This document shows, piece after piece, positions 7,655 through 14,839 of a stretch of DNA of 64,000 nt. The DNA is taken from positions 682,001 through 746,000 of the forward strand of contig NZ_LT796768.1 of the NCBI RefSeq assembly GCF_900167475.1, read 5' to 3'. The stretch's first letter is position 1, and every line of letters starts with the position of its first letter. The position numbers and the translations under genes are program-made. A model generated the notes under the pieces. The model made no database searches. It had not been told where the DNA came from and saw only the letters and a list, made by a program, of their open reading frames with translations. The stretch comes from Aeromicrobium choanae. GTDB lineage: Bacteria > Actinomycetota > Actinomycetes > Propionibacteriales > Nocardioidaceae.

Positions 7655-8017
7655 TCAGTCGGCCGACGTGGCTCGGGCGGCCCGACCGCCGACCACGGCG
7701 GCGTGGATCGCGAGCCCGAGGATGGCGGCGCACCCGCCGAGCACCACCGTGATCAGTGCTGCCTCCGGCATCGGGAGGAGGCATGCCGCGGCGACGGCCG
7801 CGGAGGTGATCGCCGCTGCCTTGGTCGGTCGCTCGGCCCGCTGGTGAGCGGCCAGCCACGCCTCGTCGCTCGCCATGGTGCTCGGCGTGCGGATGCCGAC
7901 GAGGGCGTTGCGCTCCAGTCGTCCCGCGGCTGCGGCGCGCGCCATCCACCACAGCAGGGCGGCGACGCCGAGCATCACGAGGCCGACCACGGCCCGGCCC
8001 AACATCTCCTCGGTCAC
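7655..8017 (-). CDS. SdpI family membrane protein
   Basis: A 120-residue protein with three hydrophobic segments and the SdpI/YhfL-type core GIRTPSTMASDEAWLAAHQR between the first and second. In Bacillus SdpI confers immunity to the SdpC toxin, but most relatives are uncharacterised membrane proteins and no toxin gene is nearby. The GTG start follows a TACGGT -10 box by 6 nt, consistent with a leaderless message. Confidence 0.85.
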   Translation of the reverse strand: MTEEMLGRAVVGLVMLGVAALLWWMARAAAAGRLERNALVGIRTPSTMASDEAWLAAHQRAERPTKAAAITSAAVAAACLLPMPEAALITVVLGGCAAILGLAIHAAVVGGRAARATSAD

Positions 8018-8125
8018 CCGTCCACCGTAGGCGACGAACGATGATGCCTTTCGCCCCGCTCAGGTACCCGAATGCCTCATCGTTCGTCCCCTGCGGGCTG
8101 GGCCGCGCGGACGTAGGGTCGTCGC

Positions 8126-8633
8126 GTGGACGACGACGCGTTCGAGACGCTGATGGCCTCGGTGGACCAGCCGCTCGTGGTGGTGACGACAGCCGCCGAG
8201 GACGAGCGCGGGATGCCTCGTCGGGTTCCACGCGCAGTCCAGCATCGACTCCGAGCACTACAGCGTGTGGCTGTCCAAGGCGAACCACACCTACCGCACC
8301 GGCCTGCGCGCGACCCACTTCGCCGTGCACTTCCTCACCGACCGCGACCTCGCGCTGGCCGAGCGGTTCGGCACCACCTGCAGTGCCGAGACCGACAAGT
8401 TCGACGGCCTCGACGTGGACACCGACGAGCACGGGGTCCCGCTGCTGCGCGACTGCCCCAACCGCATCGTGCTCGAGCGGATCGCCCTGCTCGACGACGG
8501 CGGCGATCACGTGTGCCTGGCGTCGCGCGTCGTGTCGGCCCACGCGGGCGACCCGTTCACGCCGCTGCGCGTGTCGGCGGCCGACCACCTCGAGCCCGGC
8601 CACCCGGCCGAGAGCCGCGCCGTGCACCCCTGA
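8126..8633 (+). pseudogene. flavin reductase domain protein, frameshifted
   Basis: The reading frame opens with GTG (MDDDAFETLMASVDQPLVVV, then TTAAEDER), breaks at about 8206-8213, and continues in another frame as GCLVGFHAQSSIDSEHYSVW, followed by LSKANHTYRTGL. This is the continuous flavin-reductase (FMN-binding split-barrel) pattern with its conserved LVGFHAQ and SIDSEHYSVWLSKANHTY segments. Restoring two bases in the GCGCG run before GGATGCC rejoins the frames. It is either a recent inactivating deletion or a sequencing error in a GC repeat. The C-terminal part looks unharmed, and a TAGGGT -10 box 6 nt before the GTG is intact. Confidence 0.8.
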
Positions 8634-8636
8634 CCG

Positions 8637-9026
8637 TCAGGACTCCAGCAGGGCCGCCAGCGCGTCGAGGTCCTTCGCGATCGTGCGGGCGTCCTGCTCA
8701 AACTCCTCGTCCGAGAGGTCGAGCTGACGGACGGTGAAGACCACCTCGGCGCCGTCGGGGTGGGCGAGGACCCGGAGCGGATTCGTGACCGTCGCGCCGG
8801 ACGGCAGCGTCACGTCGTGGTCGAGGATGCCGAAGGAGTTCCGCGGGACGAAGCGCACGCGCACCTCCCCCATCGGCGACTGCACCACGAGGTGGTCGTC
8901 CTTCACCTCGACGTCCGCTTCCGCAAGCCCGGAGGCCCAGCGCGGCAAGTTGGCGGGGGCGACCGCGAACTCGTACACGTCCTGCGGCGAAGCGGCGATG
9001 ACCCGGCTGACGTGGCGAGACTCCAT
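8637..9026 (-). CDS. DUF2505/SRPBCC family protein
   Basis: A 129-residue START-like (SRPBCC) domain protein: MESRHVSRVIAASPQDVYEF, VAPANLPRWASGLAEADVE, then an antiparallel sheet (VQSPMGEVRVRFVPRNSFG, VFTVRQLDLSDEEFEQDA) and a closing helix TIAKDLDALAALLES. Such folds bind hydrophobic ligands or act as cyclases; nothing indicates the ligand. An alternative ATG lies 12 nt upstream. It converges with the flavin-reductase pseudogene, separated by 3 bp. Confidence 0.78.
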   Translation of the reverse strand: MESRHVSRVIAASPQDVYEFAVAPANLPRWASGLAEADVEVKDDHLVVQSPMGEVRVRFVPRNSFGILDHDVTLPSGATVTNPLRVLAHPDGAEVVFTVRQLDLSDEEFEQDARTIAKDLDALAALLES

Positions 9027-9065
9027 ACCGTGCAGCATGCCACCGACTGGGAGAAGAATGGACCC

Positions 9066-9389
9066 GTGATCATGCGGCGGTGGCGGGGTGCGGTCAGGGC
9101 GGACGACGCTGACGCCTACCTCGCCCACCAGGACGACACCGGCGTACGCGAGTACCGCGCCACCCCGGGCAACCGCGGGGTCTTCGTGCTGCGAAGGCCG
9201 CTCGGCAACCTCGTCGAGGTGGTCACGCTCTCGCTCTGGGACTCGATGGACGACGTCCGCCGGTTCGCCGGCGAGCAGCCCGAGGTCGCCGTGTTCTACC
9301 CCGGCGACGACGAGCTGCTCGTTGAGAAGGACCTCCACGTGGACCACTGGGAGGTCACCGGCGCCGACCTCGACCTGGGTCCGGGCTGA
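9066..9389 (+). CDS. antibiotic-biosynthesis-monooxygenase-like (dimeric alpha/beta barrel) protein
   Basis: About 107 residues beginning VIMRRWRGAVRADDADAYLA. The pattern of an N-terminal strand, helix, and SLWDSMDDVRRFAGEQPEVA is that of ABM-like dimeric ferredoxin-fold proteins, which include small monooxygenases and heme-degrading enzymes. Catalytic residues cannot be assigned. ATG at 9072 is an alternative start. It precedes the DUF3052 gene by 4 bp and is probably cotranscribed with it. Confidence 0.7.
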   Translation: MIMRRWRGAVRADDADAYLAHQDDTGVREYRATPGNRGVFVLRRPLGNLVEVVTLSLWDSMDDVRRFAGEQPEVAVFYPGDDELLVEKDLHVDHWEVTGADLDLGPG

Positions 9390-9393
9390 GCGC

Positions 9394-9816
9394 GTGAGCA
9401 CGCGGAGCGTCGCCGAGAAGATGGGCCTGCGAGCGGGCTGGACGGCCCACTTCGTGAACGCTCCCGACGGCGTGCCGGAGTCGATGGGTCTCCCCGACCT
9501 CGAGCTGGTCGCGCTCAGCGGCGAGGTCGACTACCTCCACCTCTTCGTCACGACCCAGCAGCAGATGCGTGACGAGTTCCCGCGACTCGTCCCCCACCTC
9601 GCGCCGCAGGGCAAGCTCTGGCTGTCGTGGCCGAAGGGCCGCCGGCTCGGGACCGACCTGACCCTGCCGACCGTGATCGAGATCGGCTACGACCACGGCC
9701 TCGTGGAGAGCACGTGCCTGTCCGTCGACGCCACCTGGAGCGCGCTGCGCTTCACGCACCCGAAGCCCGGCCGGGAGTACCACAACAGCTTCGGCACCCT
9801 GCCCGACCAGCGCTGA
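9394..9816 (+). CDS. DUF3052 family protein
   Basis: A 140-residue protein beginning VSTRSVAEKMGLRAGWTAHF, with YLHLFVTTQQQMRDEFPRLV, GKLWLSWPKG and STCLSVDATWSALRFTHPKP. This is the DUF3052 pattern, which is common in Actinobacteria and of unknown biochemical role. The GTG start lies 4 bp after the preceding ABM-like gene. A strong hairpin follows its stop codon by 18 bp. Confidence 0.85.
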   Translation: MSTRSVAEKMGLRAGWTAHFVNAPDGVPESMGLPDLELVALSGEVDYLHLFVTTQQQMRDEFPRLVPHLAPQGKLWLSWPKGRRLGTDLTLPTVIEIGYDHGLVESTCLSVDATWSALRFTHPKPGREYHNSFGTLPDQR

Positions 9817-9834
9817 ATCTCCGCCCGACTGGCC

Positions 9835-9884
9835 CGATCTTGTGTCGATTGAGCCCAAATGTGGGCGTCAACGGCACAAGATCG
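9835..9884. repeat. 50-nt imperfect inverted repeat / hairpin
   Basis: Arms of 23 nt (9835-9857 and 9862-9884) pair at 18 positions around a 4-nt AATG loop; the outer ten pairs, CGATCTTGTG with CACAAGATCG, are perfect. It sits just downstream of the DUF3052 gene and at the left border of a gene-decay zone. It may terminate transcription (no U-run follows), or be a remnant of a mobile element end or a dispersed palindromic repeat. Confidence 0.55.
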
Positions 9885-9926
9885 CGAACCGCGACGCACC
9901 AGGCGGCCCGCGTGGCACGATCAGGC

Positions 9927-10330
9927 ATGCTCACCGTCTCGTGACGCTGGTCGATCGCTCTCGCCGCGCTCGCGCTCGTCGCCGTGGTCTCAGCGACCAT
10001 CGACTACCACGAGGTGGAGCTGCCGTTCGACATCCGGTGACTCCCCTTCGGCACTGTCGGCCCGGAGTGGTCACTCGGGGTGGCCACGGCCTGCTGCCTC
10101 ATCGGCACCTTCCTCGCGCCGACACGCCGTCAGTGGTTCAAGGTGTGCGCGGTCGTCGCCGGGGTGCTGTTCTACACCTCGACCTTCCACACCGGCGCTG
10201 GCGAGTCGAACGAGTTTCCCAGCGTGATCCTGCCCTACCTCCTGCTGGTGCCCCTGAATCTGCTCGTCGGCACCACGTTGGTCCGGGTGGCCGTCGACGG
10301 CGGCAGGCGACCGGAGCGGCAACTCACACA
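9927..10330 (+). pseudogene. small membrane protein remnant with two in-frame TGA codons
   Basis: One frame carries a continuous membrane-protein-like sequence interrupted by TGA at 9942-9944 and 10038-10040. It reads MLTVS*RWSIALAALALVAV, DYHEVELPFDIR*LPFGTVG, WSLGVATACCLIGTFLAPTR and [20 protein letters not shown]. Three or four hydrophobic helices can be seen. The family is not recognised. The frame then runs into the inverted ychF fragment, where its 3' end was probably lost. Simple nonsense decay is the likeliest reading. Confidence 0.6.
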
Positions 10331-10333
10331 TTT

Positions 10334-10465
10334 GAGGCGGAACTCCACCACGTCGCCGTCAACCATGACGTAGTCCTTGCCCTCCATGCGCACCTTGCCG
10401 GCGGCCTTCGCGTCGTTCATCGAGCTGGCAGCGACCAGGTCCCGAAGGACACGATTCCCGGCCCG
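10334..10465 (-). pseudogene. decayed duplicate of the 3' end of ychF
   Basis: On the minus strand it encodes [20 protein letters not shown] followed by [16 protein letters not shown], nearly identical to the C-terminus of the intact YchF at 16549-17637. Over 10334-10440 I count 99 of 107 matching bases with 16558-16664. An extra A near 10334 destroys the natural stop, and a one-base deletion near 10441 shifts the frame upstream. Only the last 40 or so codons remain. It may be the relic of a second ychF copy or of a recombination event. Confidence 0.85.
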
Positions 10466-10777
10466 ATCCGTCACGCGGCCAGCGGCGTCGCCTTCTGGGG
10501 AACGCTGCCGTACGGCTCGAACGTCGGAGGCCGCTCGCTGACCGTCACTGCAGGAACTCGCCGGGGATGCCCGTCGTGTCCGTCACGGCGCCAGCCTAGG
10601 TCGCGACGAAGAGCTCCAGCAGCGCCTGCGCCTGCCGCCGGCGCCAACGGCCATCGCGGGCAGGCCGGGCCGCCCCTCACCTGCGGTGGGTGATGTCCTG
10701 CTCTTCGCCACGCGGCACAGTGGCTGACGGGGGTGCGGTGTCGCAACGGCGCGACCTCCACCGTCCGGAAGGCACAG
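10466..10777. other. gene-poor decay region with gene-end remnants
   Basis: No intact gene is visible. On the minus strand a frame ends ARDGRWRRRQAQALLELFVA-Thr-stop (TAG at 10596-10598), which looks like a C-terminus without its gene. The same TAG is part of a TAGGCT -10-like box, followed after 6 nt by a GTG (10586) that opens a 13-codon frame ([13 protein letters not shown], stop at 10545). These look like leftovers of at least two genes. Confidence 0.4.
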
Positions 10778-11557
10778 GTGCCGAACGTGACCGATCAATC
10801 GCAGGGCCGACTCTCGGATGCGCAGGTCGCCGAGCTGCTCGCGCTGACCAGGGACGTGGACAGCGTCGAGCTCAAGATGACCGTGCCGGACTCGGATCGA
10901 CGCGCTGCCGTGGTGGCCCTGGGGATGGATGCGCTCGATGCCCAGATTCGCCAGGTGTACTTCTTCGACACTCCTGACCTGAGGCTCGACGAGCACGGTG
11001 TCGTCGTCCGGGCCCGCCGAGCGCAGCGGCGGGGAGACGACTCGGTGGTCAAGCTGAGGCCCGTGGCGCCGGCTCACATCCAGGAGGCGTGGGCCTCGGA
11101 CAACCTCGGGGTGGAGGTCGACGCGATGCCCGGGGGCTTCGTCTGCTCGGCGTCCATGAAAGCCACGTGGGAACCGACCCTGGTGAAGGAGGTCGCCTCA
11201 GGCGCGAAGGCGATCCACAAGGCGTACTCCAAGGAGCAACGATCGTTCTTCACGGCCCATGCGCCCGATGGTGTCGAACTGGACGACCTGTCGATCCTCG
11301 GCCCCATCACCGTGCTCAAGCTGAAGCTGCATCCACCCGAGCTGCGCATGCGTCTCGTCGCGGAGCTCTGGCTCTACCCAGATGGCTCTCGGATCCTCGA
11401 GCTCTCGGCCAAGTGCCCGCCGGCGGAGACCTTTCAGGCCGCGGCCGAGCTGAGGGCCTTCCTGGCCATGAAAGGTCTTGACCTGTCGACCGAGCAGCAG
11501 ACGAAGACGAAGACGGCGCTCGAGTACTTCTCCGCCCAGCTTTCGGGGAGTGACTAG
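10778..11557 (+). CDS. CYTH-domain (triphosphate tunnel metalloenzyme-like) protein
   Basis: About 259 residues. A strand DSVELKMTVP (one Glu of the usual ExExK motif is kept, the first is Ser), then QVYFFDTPDLRLDEHGVVVR, SVVKLRPV, a mid-region MKATWEPTLVKEV, and late strands VLKLKL, LVAELWLYPDGSRILELSAK form the CYTH tunnel pattern of charged residues on alternating strands. CYTH proteins hydrolyse or bind triphosphates, including inorganic triphosphate and thiamine triphosphate. GTG at 10778 has a GGAAGG Shine-Dalgarno 5 nt upstream; GTG at 10787 is an alternative. It converges with a CYTH-like/Ppx fusion with a 4-bp overlap, which suggests a shared theme of polyphosphate or triphosphate handling. 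Confidence 0.75.
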   Translation: MPNVTDQSQGRLSDAQVAELLALTRDVDSVELKMTVPDSDRRAAVVALGMDALDAQIRQVYFFDTPDLRLDEHGVVVRARRAQRRGDDSVVKLRPVAPAHIQEAWASDNLGVEVDAMPGGFVCSASMKATWEPTLVKEVASGAKAIHKAYSKEQRSFFTAHAPDGVELDDLSILGPITVLKLKLHPPELRMRLVAELWLYPDGSRILELSAKCPPAETFQAAAELRAFLAMKGLDLSTEQQTKTKTALEYFSAQLSGSD

Positions 11558-13047
11558 CCGAATCTCTCGACCAGCAGGCCGTGTCGCAAGCCGCGATCGC
11601 TGACCGTGAGCGACTCCTTGCCGAACGCGGCGAGCACCGTTCGCACGATGCACGCACCCGCGAGGATGATGTCGGCCCGTTGGGGCTGCAAGCCGATGAT
11701 CGAACGACGCTCGTCACTGGAGCGCGTGCGGTAGAGCTCGATCTGCCGGTCGATCTCGGTCCTGTCGAGCACCGTGCCGTGGACGATGTCGGCGTCGTAC
11801 TCCCCCAGGGCGTGCATGACGGCGGCCATGTTGGTGACAGCGCCACCCATCGCCACGAGCAGGTTCGGTGTCGGCCGGTCGTCGAGCCGGCGGAGGTCCG
11901 CAGCGATCGCTGCGAACGCCTCGGCCAGGGCGTCTTCAGAGACTGCCGCGGCGAGGCCGTGTGCCTCCGTGTACCGAACAGCGCCCACGTCCACGCTGAA
12001 CCGCTCGTCGACCTGGTCACCGTGCCCGAACGTGAACTGCGAACTCCCGCCGCCGGTCTCGAAGACCACGAGGGAACCCGGTGCCGGTCCGATCCCTGCT
12101 CTCGTCCCGACATAGGCCAGTCGCGCCTCCTCGTCCCCTGAGACGACCTCGATCGTCAGACCACACCTGTTGCGGACGGCGGCGATGAGGTCCTCGCTGT
12201 TCGAGGCGATCCGCATGCCGGCGGTGCCCACCGCGACTGTTTCCGCGGCGCCTGCCTGTGCGGCCTCGTCCGCCATGGCGACGATGGCCTCCACCGTCCG
12301 TCCCATGGGGTCCGGGCTGAGTCGGTCGGTCTCGTGCAGGCCTTCCCCGAGCCGCGTGACCCGTGCGCGGTCGGCGACCGTCCGCCAGCGTCCGTCAGCG
12401 TCTCGTTCGCCGAGGTGGAACTTGACCGAGTTGGTGCCCACGTCGATGACGCCATAGCGCTCCGTGCCGAGTCGCAGGAGCGACTTGAGACCGCGCGGGA
12501 AGCTCACGTTGGGCATCGGTGGCAACCCGAGCTCGCGGAGTGCGGCCATCACCATGGCCGGGTCCTCGGACTCGATCGCGATGGTGCGGGTCGATCCCTC
12601 CCCGCTGCCCACTTCGGTCAGCTCGGCCAGACAACCTCCGATGGTGTGGCGTTCCCGCCTCTTGTGCACGTCGGCCGCGACCACGTCGGGGTGGGGGTGC
12701 ACCAGTTCGTCCATGAACTGGCCCAGCGTGTACATGTCCCGTGCCAGAGGCGGCGACACGACGCCCAGAGCGGCGATGACGGTGCCGACGTCGGCCGAGG
12801 ACAGGGGGAAGCCAGCCTTCATCACCGGGGACCACTGCTGGAGCCCACGCTCGTCCACGGCGACGAGGTGCTTGACGTCCATCAGGTCGTCGCGGATCTT
12901 GACGGTGTCGGTTCCCTCGGCCGACAGCAGGTAGAGCTCGTCGCTCTCCTGAATCCGGTCGGGAGGCGAGAGCATCTGCGCCGACCCGATGTCGACGGCT
13001 GAGGCGGCGAAGCTGCGCCACTCCCATCGCGGGGTCGTCTCGGTCAC
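11554..13047 (-). CDS. fused CYTH-like + Ppx/GppA exopolyphosphatase-like protein
   Basis: About 497 residues in two parts. Residues 1-190 look like a divergent CYTH/TTM barrel: PRWEWRSFA, ELYLLSAEGTDTVKIRDDLM, LQQWSPVMKAGFPL, RRERHTIGGCLAELTEV, TIAIESEDPAMVMAALRELG. From about residue 197 it is a Ppx/GppA phosphatase of the ASKHA fold: YGVIDVGTNSVKFHLGE, VAVGTAGMRIASNSEDL, EVVSGDEEARLAYVGTR. The usual metal-site motif DIGGGSTE reads ETGGGSSQ here, replacing the Asp with Glu and the final Glu with Gln. Ppx enzymes release phosphate from polyphosphate or from guanosine pentaphosphate. Activity, or a binding-only role, is undecided. The start could also be GTG at 13059. Confidence 0.8.
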   Translation of the reverse strand: MTETTPRWEWRSFAASAVDIGSAQMLSPPDRIQESDELYLLSAEGTDTVKIRDDLMDVKHLVAVDERGLQQWSPVMKAGFPLSSADVGTVIAALGVVSPPLARDMYTLGQFMDELVHPHPDVVAADVHKRRERHTIGGCLAELTEVGSGEGSTRTIAIESEDPAMVMAALRELGLPPMPNVSFPRGLKSLLRLGTERYGVIDVGTNSVKFHLGERDADGRWRTVADRARVTRLGEGLHETDRLSPDPMGRTVEAIVAMADEAAQAGAAETVAVGTAGMRIASNSEDLIAAVRNRCGLTIEVVSGDEEARLAYVGTRAGIGPAPGSLVVFETGGGSSQFTFGHGDQVDERFSVDVGAVRYTEAHGLAAAVSEDALAEAFAAIAADLRRLDDRPTPNLLVAMGGAVTNMAAVMHALGEYDADIVHGTVLDRTEIDRQIELYRTRSSDERRSIIGLQPQRADIILAGACIVRTVLAAFGKESLTVSDRGLRHGLLVERFG

Positions 13048-13086
13048 GATCAGGACCACCTCCGACTGGGGACGCTCGACGCCAGA

Positions 13087-14781
13087 CTACGCCGTGAGCT
13101 CGGTGACCCGCCCGGCCTCGACGTGCCAGCGACGGTCGAGACGCACCGTGCTCAGCATGCGACGGTCGTGGGTCACCAGCAGCAGCGCGCCCTCATACGT
13201 CTCGAGCGCCTGCTCCAGCTGCTCGATCGCGGGCAGGTCGAGGTGGTTGGTGGGCTCGTCGAGCACCAGCACGTTGACGCCGCGGCCCTGCAGCAGCGCG
13301 AGTCCGGCGCGGGTGCGCTCGCCGGGCGACAGCTCGCCGACGGGTCGGGTCACATGATCGGCCTTCAGCCCGAACTTCGCCAGCAGGGTGCGCACGTCGG
13401 CCGGCGACATGTCGGGCACGAGCCTCTCGAACACGTCGGTCAGCGTGGCCGCTCCGGTGAACAACGAGCGCGCCTGGTCCACCTCGCCGATCGCGACGGA
13501 CGCACCCAGCCCGACCGTTCCGCTCGTCAGCTCCTGCCGACCCAGCAGCGCCCGCAGCAGCGTTGACTTGCCGGCACCGTTCGGGCCGGTGATGCCGATG
13601 CGCTCGCCGGCGTTGAGCTGCACCGAGACCGGGCCGAGCGTGAACTCCCCCTGCCGCACCGTGGCGTGGTTGAGCGTGGACACCACGGAACTCGAGCGCG
13701 GCGCTGCGCCGATCGTGAACTCCAGCTTCCACTCCTTGCGCGGCTCCTCGACCTCCTCGAGCCGGCTGATGCGGCTCTCCATCTGCCGCACCTTCTGCGC
13801 CTGCTTCTCGCTCGACTCCGACGCGGCCTTGCGGCGAATCTTGTCGTTGTCCGGGTTCTTCTTCATCGCATTGCGCACGCCCTGGCTGGACCACTCGCGC
13901 TGCACGCGGGCGCGCCCGACCAGGTCTGCCTTCCTGGCCGCGAACTCCTCGTACTCGTCGCGCTGGTGCTGGCGGGCGATCTCGCGTTCCTCCAGGTACG
14001 ACTCGTAGCCGCCACCGAACACCCGATTCCTGTGCTGGGCGAGGTCGAGCTCGAGGACGCGGGTCACGCAGCGCGCCAGGAACTCGCGGTCGTGGCTCAC
14101 CAGCACGACGCCGCCGCGCAGGCCCTGCACGAACTTCTCCAGGCGTTCGAGGCCGTCCAGGTCCAGGTCATTCGTGGGCTCGTCGAGCATCACGATGTCG
14201 AACCGCGACAGCAGCAGCGCGGCCAGGCCCACGCGCGCGGCCTGGCCGCCGGACAGCGACGTCATCAGGCTGTCGGGCGAGAGCGCACCGGCGTTCGGGT
14301 CGGCTGAGTCCTCCAGCACGAGCCCCAACTCGGCGAGCACGGCCGGGAGTCGGTCCTCCAGGTCGGCAGCGCCGCTGGCCATCCAGCGGTCGAGCGCCGC
14401 CTGGTAGACGTCGGCGGGGTCGGGCGCGTCAGGAGCGGGAGGTTCGGTGTCGCCCAGCGCCACGGCCGCGGCGTCCATGTCGGTGGTCGCGGCGGCACAG
14501 CCGGTGCGGCGCGCGACGAACTGCGCAATCGTCTCGCCCGGGACCCGCTCGTGCTCCTGCAGCAGACTTCCCACGAACGCGTCGGCCGGCGCGAGCTGCA
14601 CCGTGCCGGCCTGCGGCTCCAGGTCTCCGGCCAGGATGCGCAACAAGGTCGACTTTCCAGCCCCGTTGACACCCACCACGCCGACGACGTCGCCCGGCGC
14701 GACCGTCAGGTCGAGGTCGTCGAAGAGCGTCCGGTGCGCGTGGCCACCGGCCAGTCCGGTGGCGACGAGTGTTGCGGTCAT
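13087..14781 (-). CDS. ABC-F family ATPase
   Basis: A 564-residue soluble protein with two ATP-binding cassettes and no membrane domain. The first Walker A is GVNGAGKST at 37-45, with signature LSGGQAARVGL and Walker B IVMLDEPTNDLD. The second half has GPNGAGKST, signature LSPGERTRAGL and VLVLDEPTNHLD. A charged linker (ARKADLVGRARVQREWS and on) joins them, as in ABC-F translation factors that bind the ribosomal E site. Some ABC-F proteins protect ribosomes from antibiotics and others tune translation; the linker alone does not decide. SD AGAGGAA precedes the ATG. It lies 58 bp after another ABC-F gene in the same direction. Confidence 0.9.
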   Translation of the reverse strand: MTATLVATGLAGGHAHRTLFDDLDLTVAPGDVVGVVGVNGAGKSTLLRILAGDLEPQAGTVQLAPADAFVGSLLQEHERVPGETIAQFVARRTGCAAATTDMDAAAVALGDTEPPAPDAPDPADVYQAALDRWMASGAADLEDRLPAVLAELGLVLEDSADPNAGALSPDSLMTSLSGGQAARVGLAALLLSRFDIVMLDEPTNDLDLDGLERLEKFVQGLRGGVVLVSHDREFLARCVTRVLELDLAQHRNRVFGGGYESYLEEREIARQHQRDEYEEFAARKADLVGRARVQREWSSQGVRNAMKKNPDNDKIRRKAASESSEKQAQKVRQMESRISRLEEVEEPRKEWKLEFTIGAAPRSSSVVSTLNHATVRQGEFTLGPVSVQLNAGERIGITGPNGAGKSTLLRALLGRQELTSGTVGLGASVAIGEVDQARSLFTGAATLTDVFERLVPDMSPADVRTLLAKFGLKADHVTRPVGELSPGERTRAGLALLQGRGVNVLVLDEPTNHLDLPAIEQLEQALETYEGALLLVTHDRRMLSTVRLDRRWHVEAGRVTELTA

Positions 14782-14839
14782 GCGGTGTTCCTCTGGAGTC
14801 GAGCGGCGTGTGGGCAGCGGTTCCGGACAGTCCAGTTTC

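Noticed and set aside
6030-8627. 865-codon open frame on the minus strand across the carotenoid oxygenase
   Set aside because: High-GC shadow: the opposite strand holds a protein with all four catalytic histidines, and the long frame has no domain signal.
9927-10330. Selenocysteine or other TGA recoding in the membrane-protein frame
   Set aside because: No SECIS-like hairpin was recognised next to either TGA, no selenocysteine genes are seen, and neighbouring sequence is decayed.
10235-10474. 79-residue minus-strand protein similar to YchF as a functional gene
   Set aside because: It lacks the GTPase domain, its start lies in unrelated sequence and both ends are frameshifted.
9817-10777. 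Integrated mobile element
   Set aside because: No transposase, integrase or direct repeats; only gene fragments and one hairpin.
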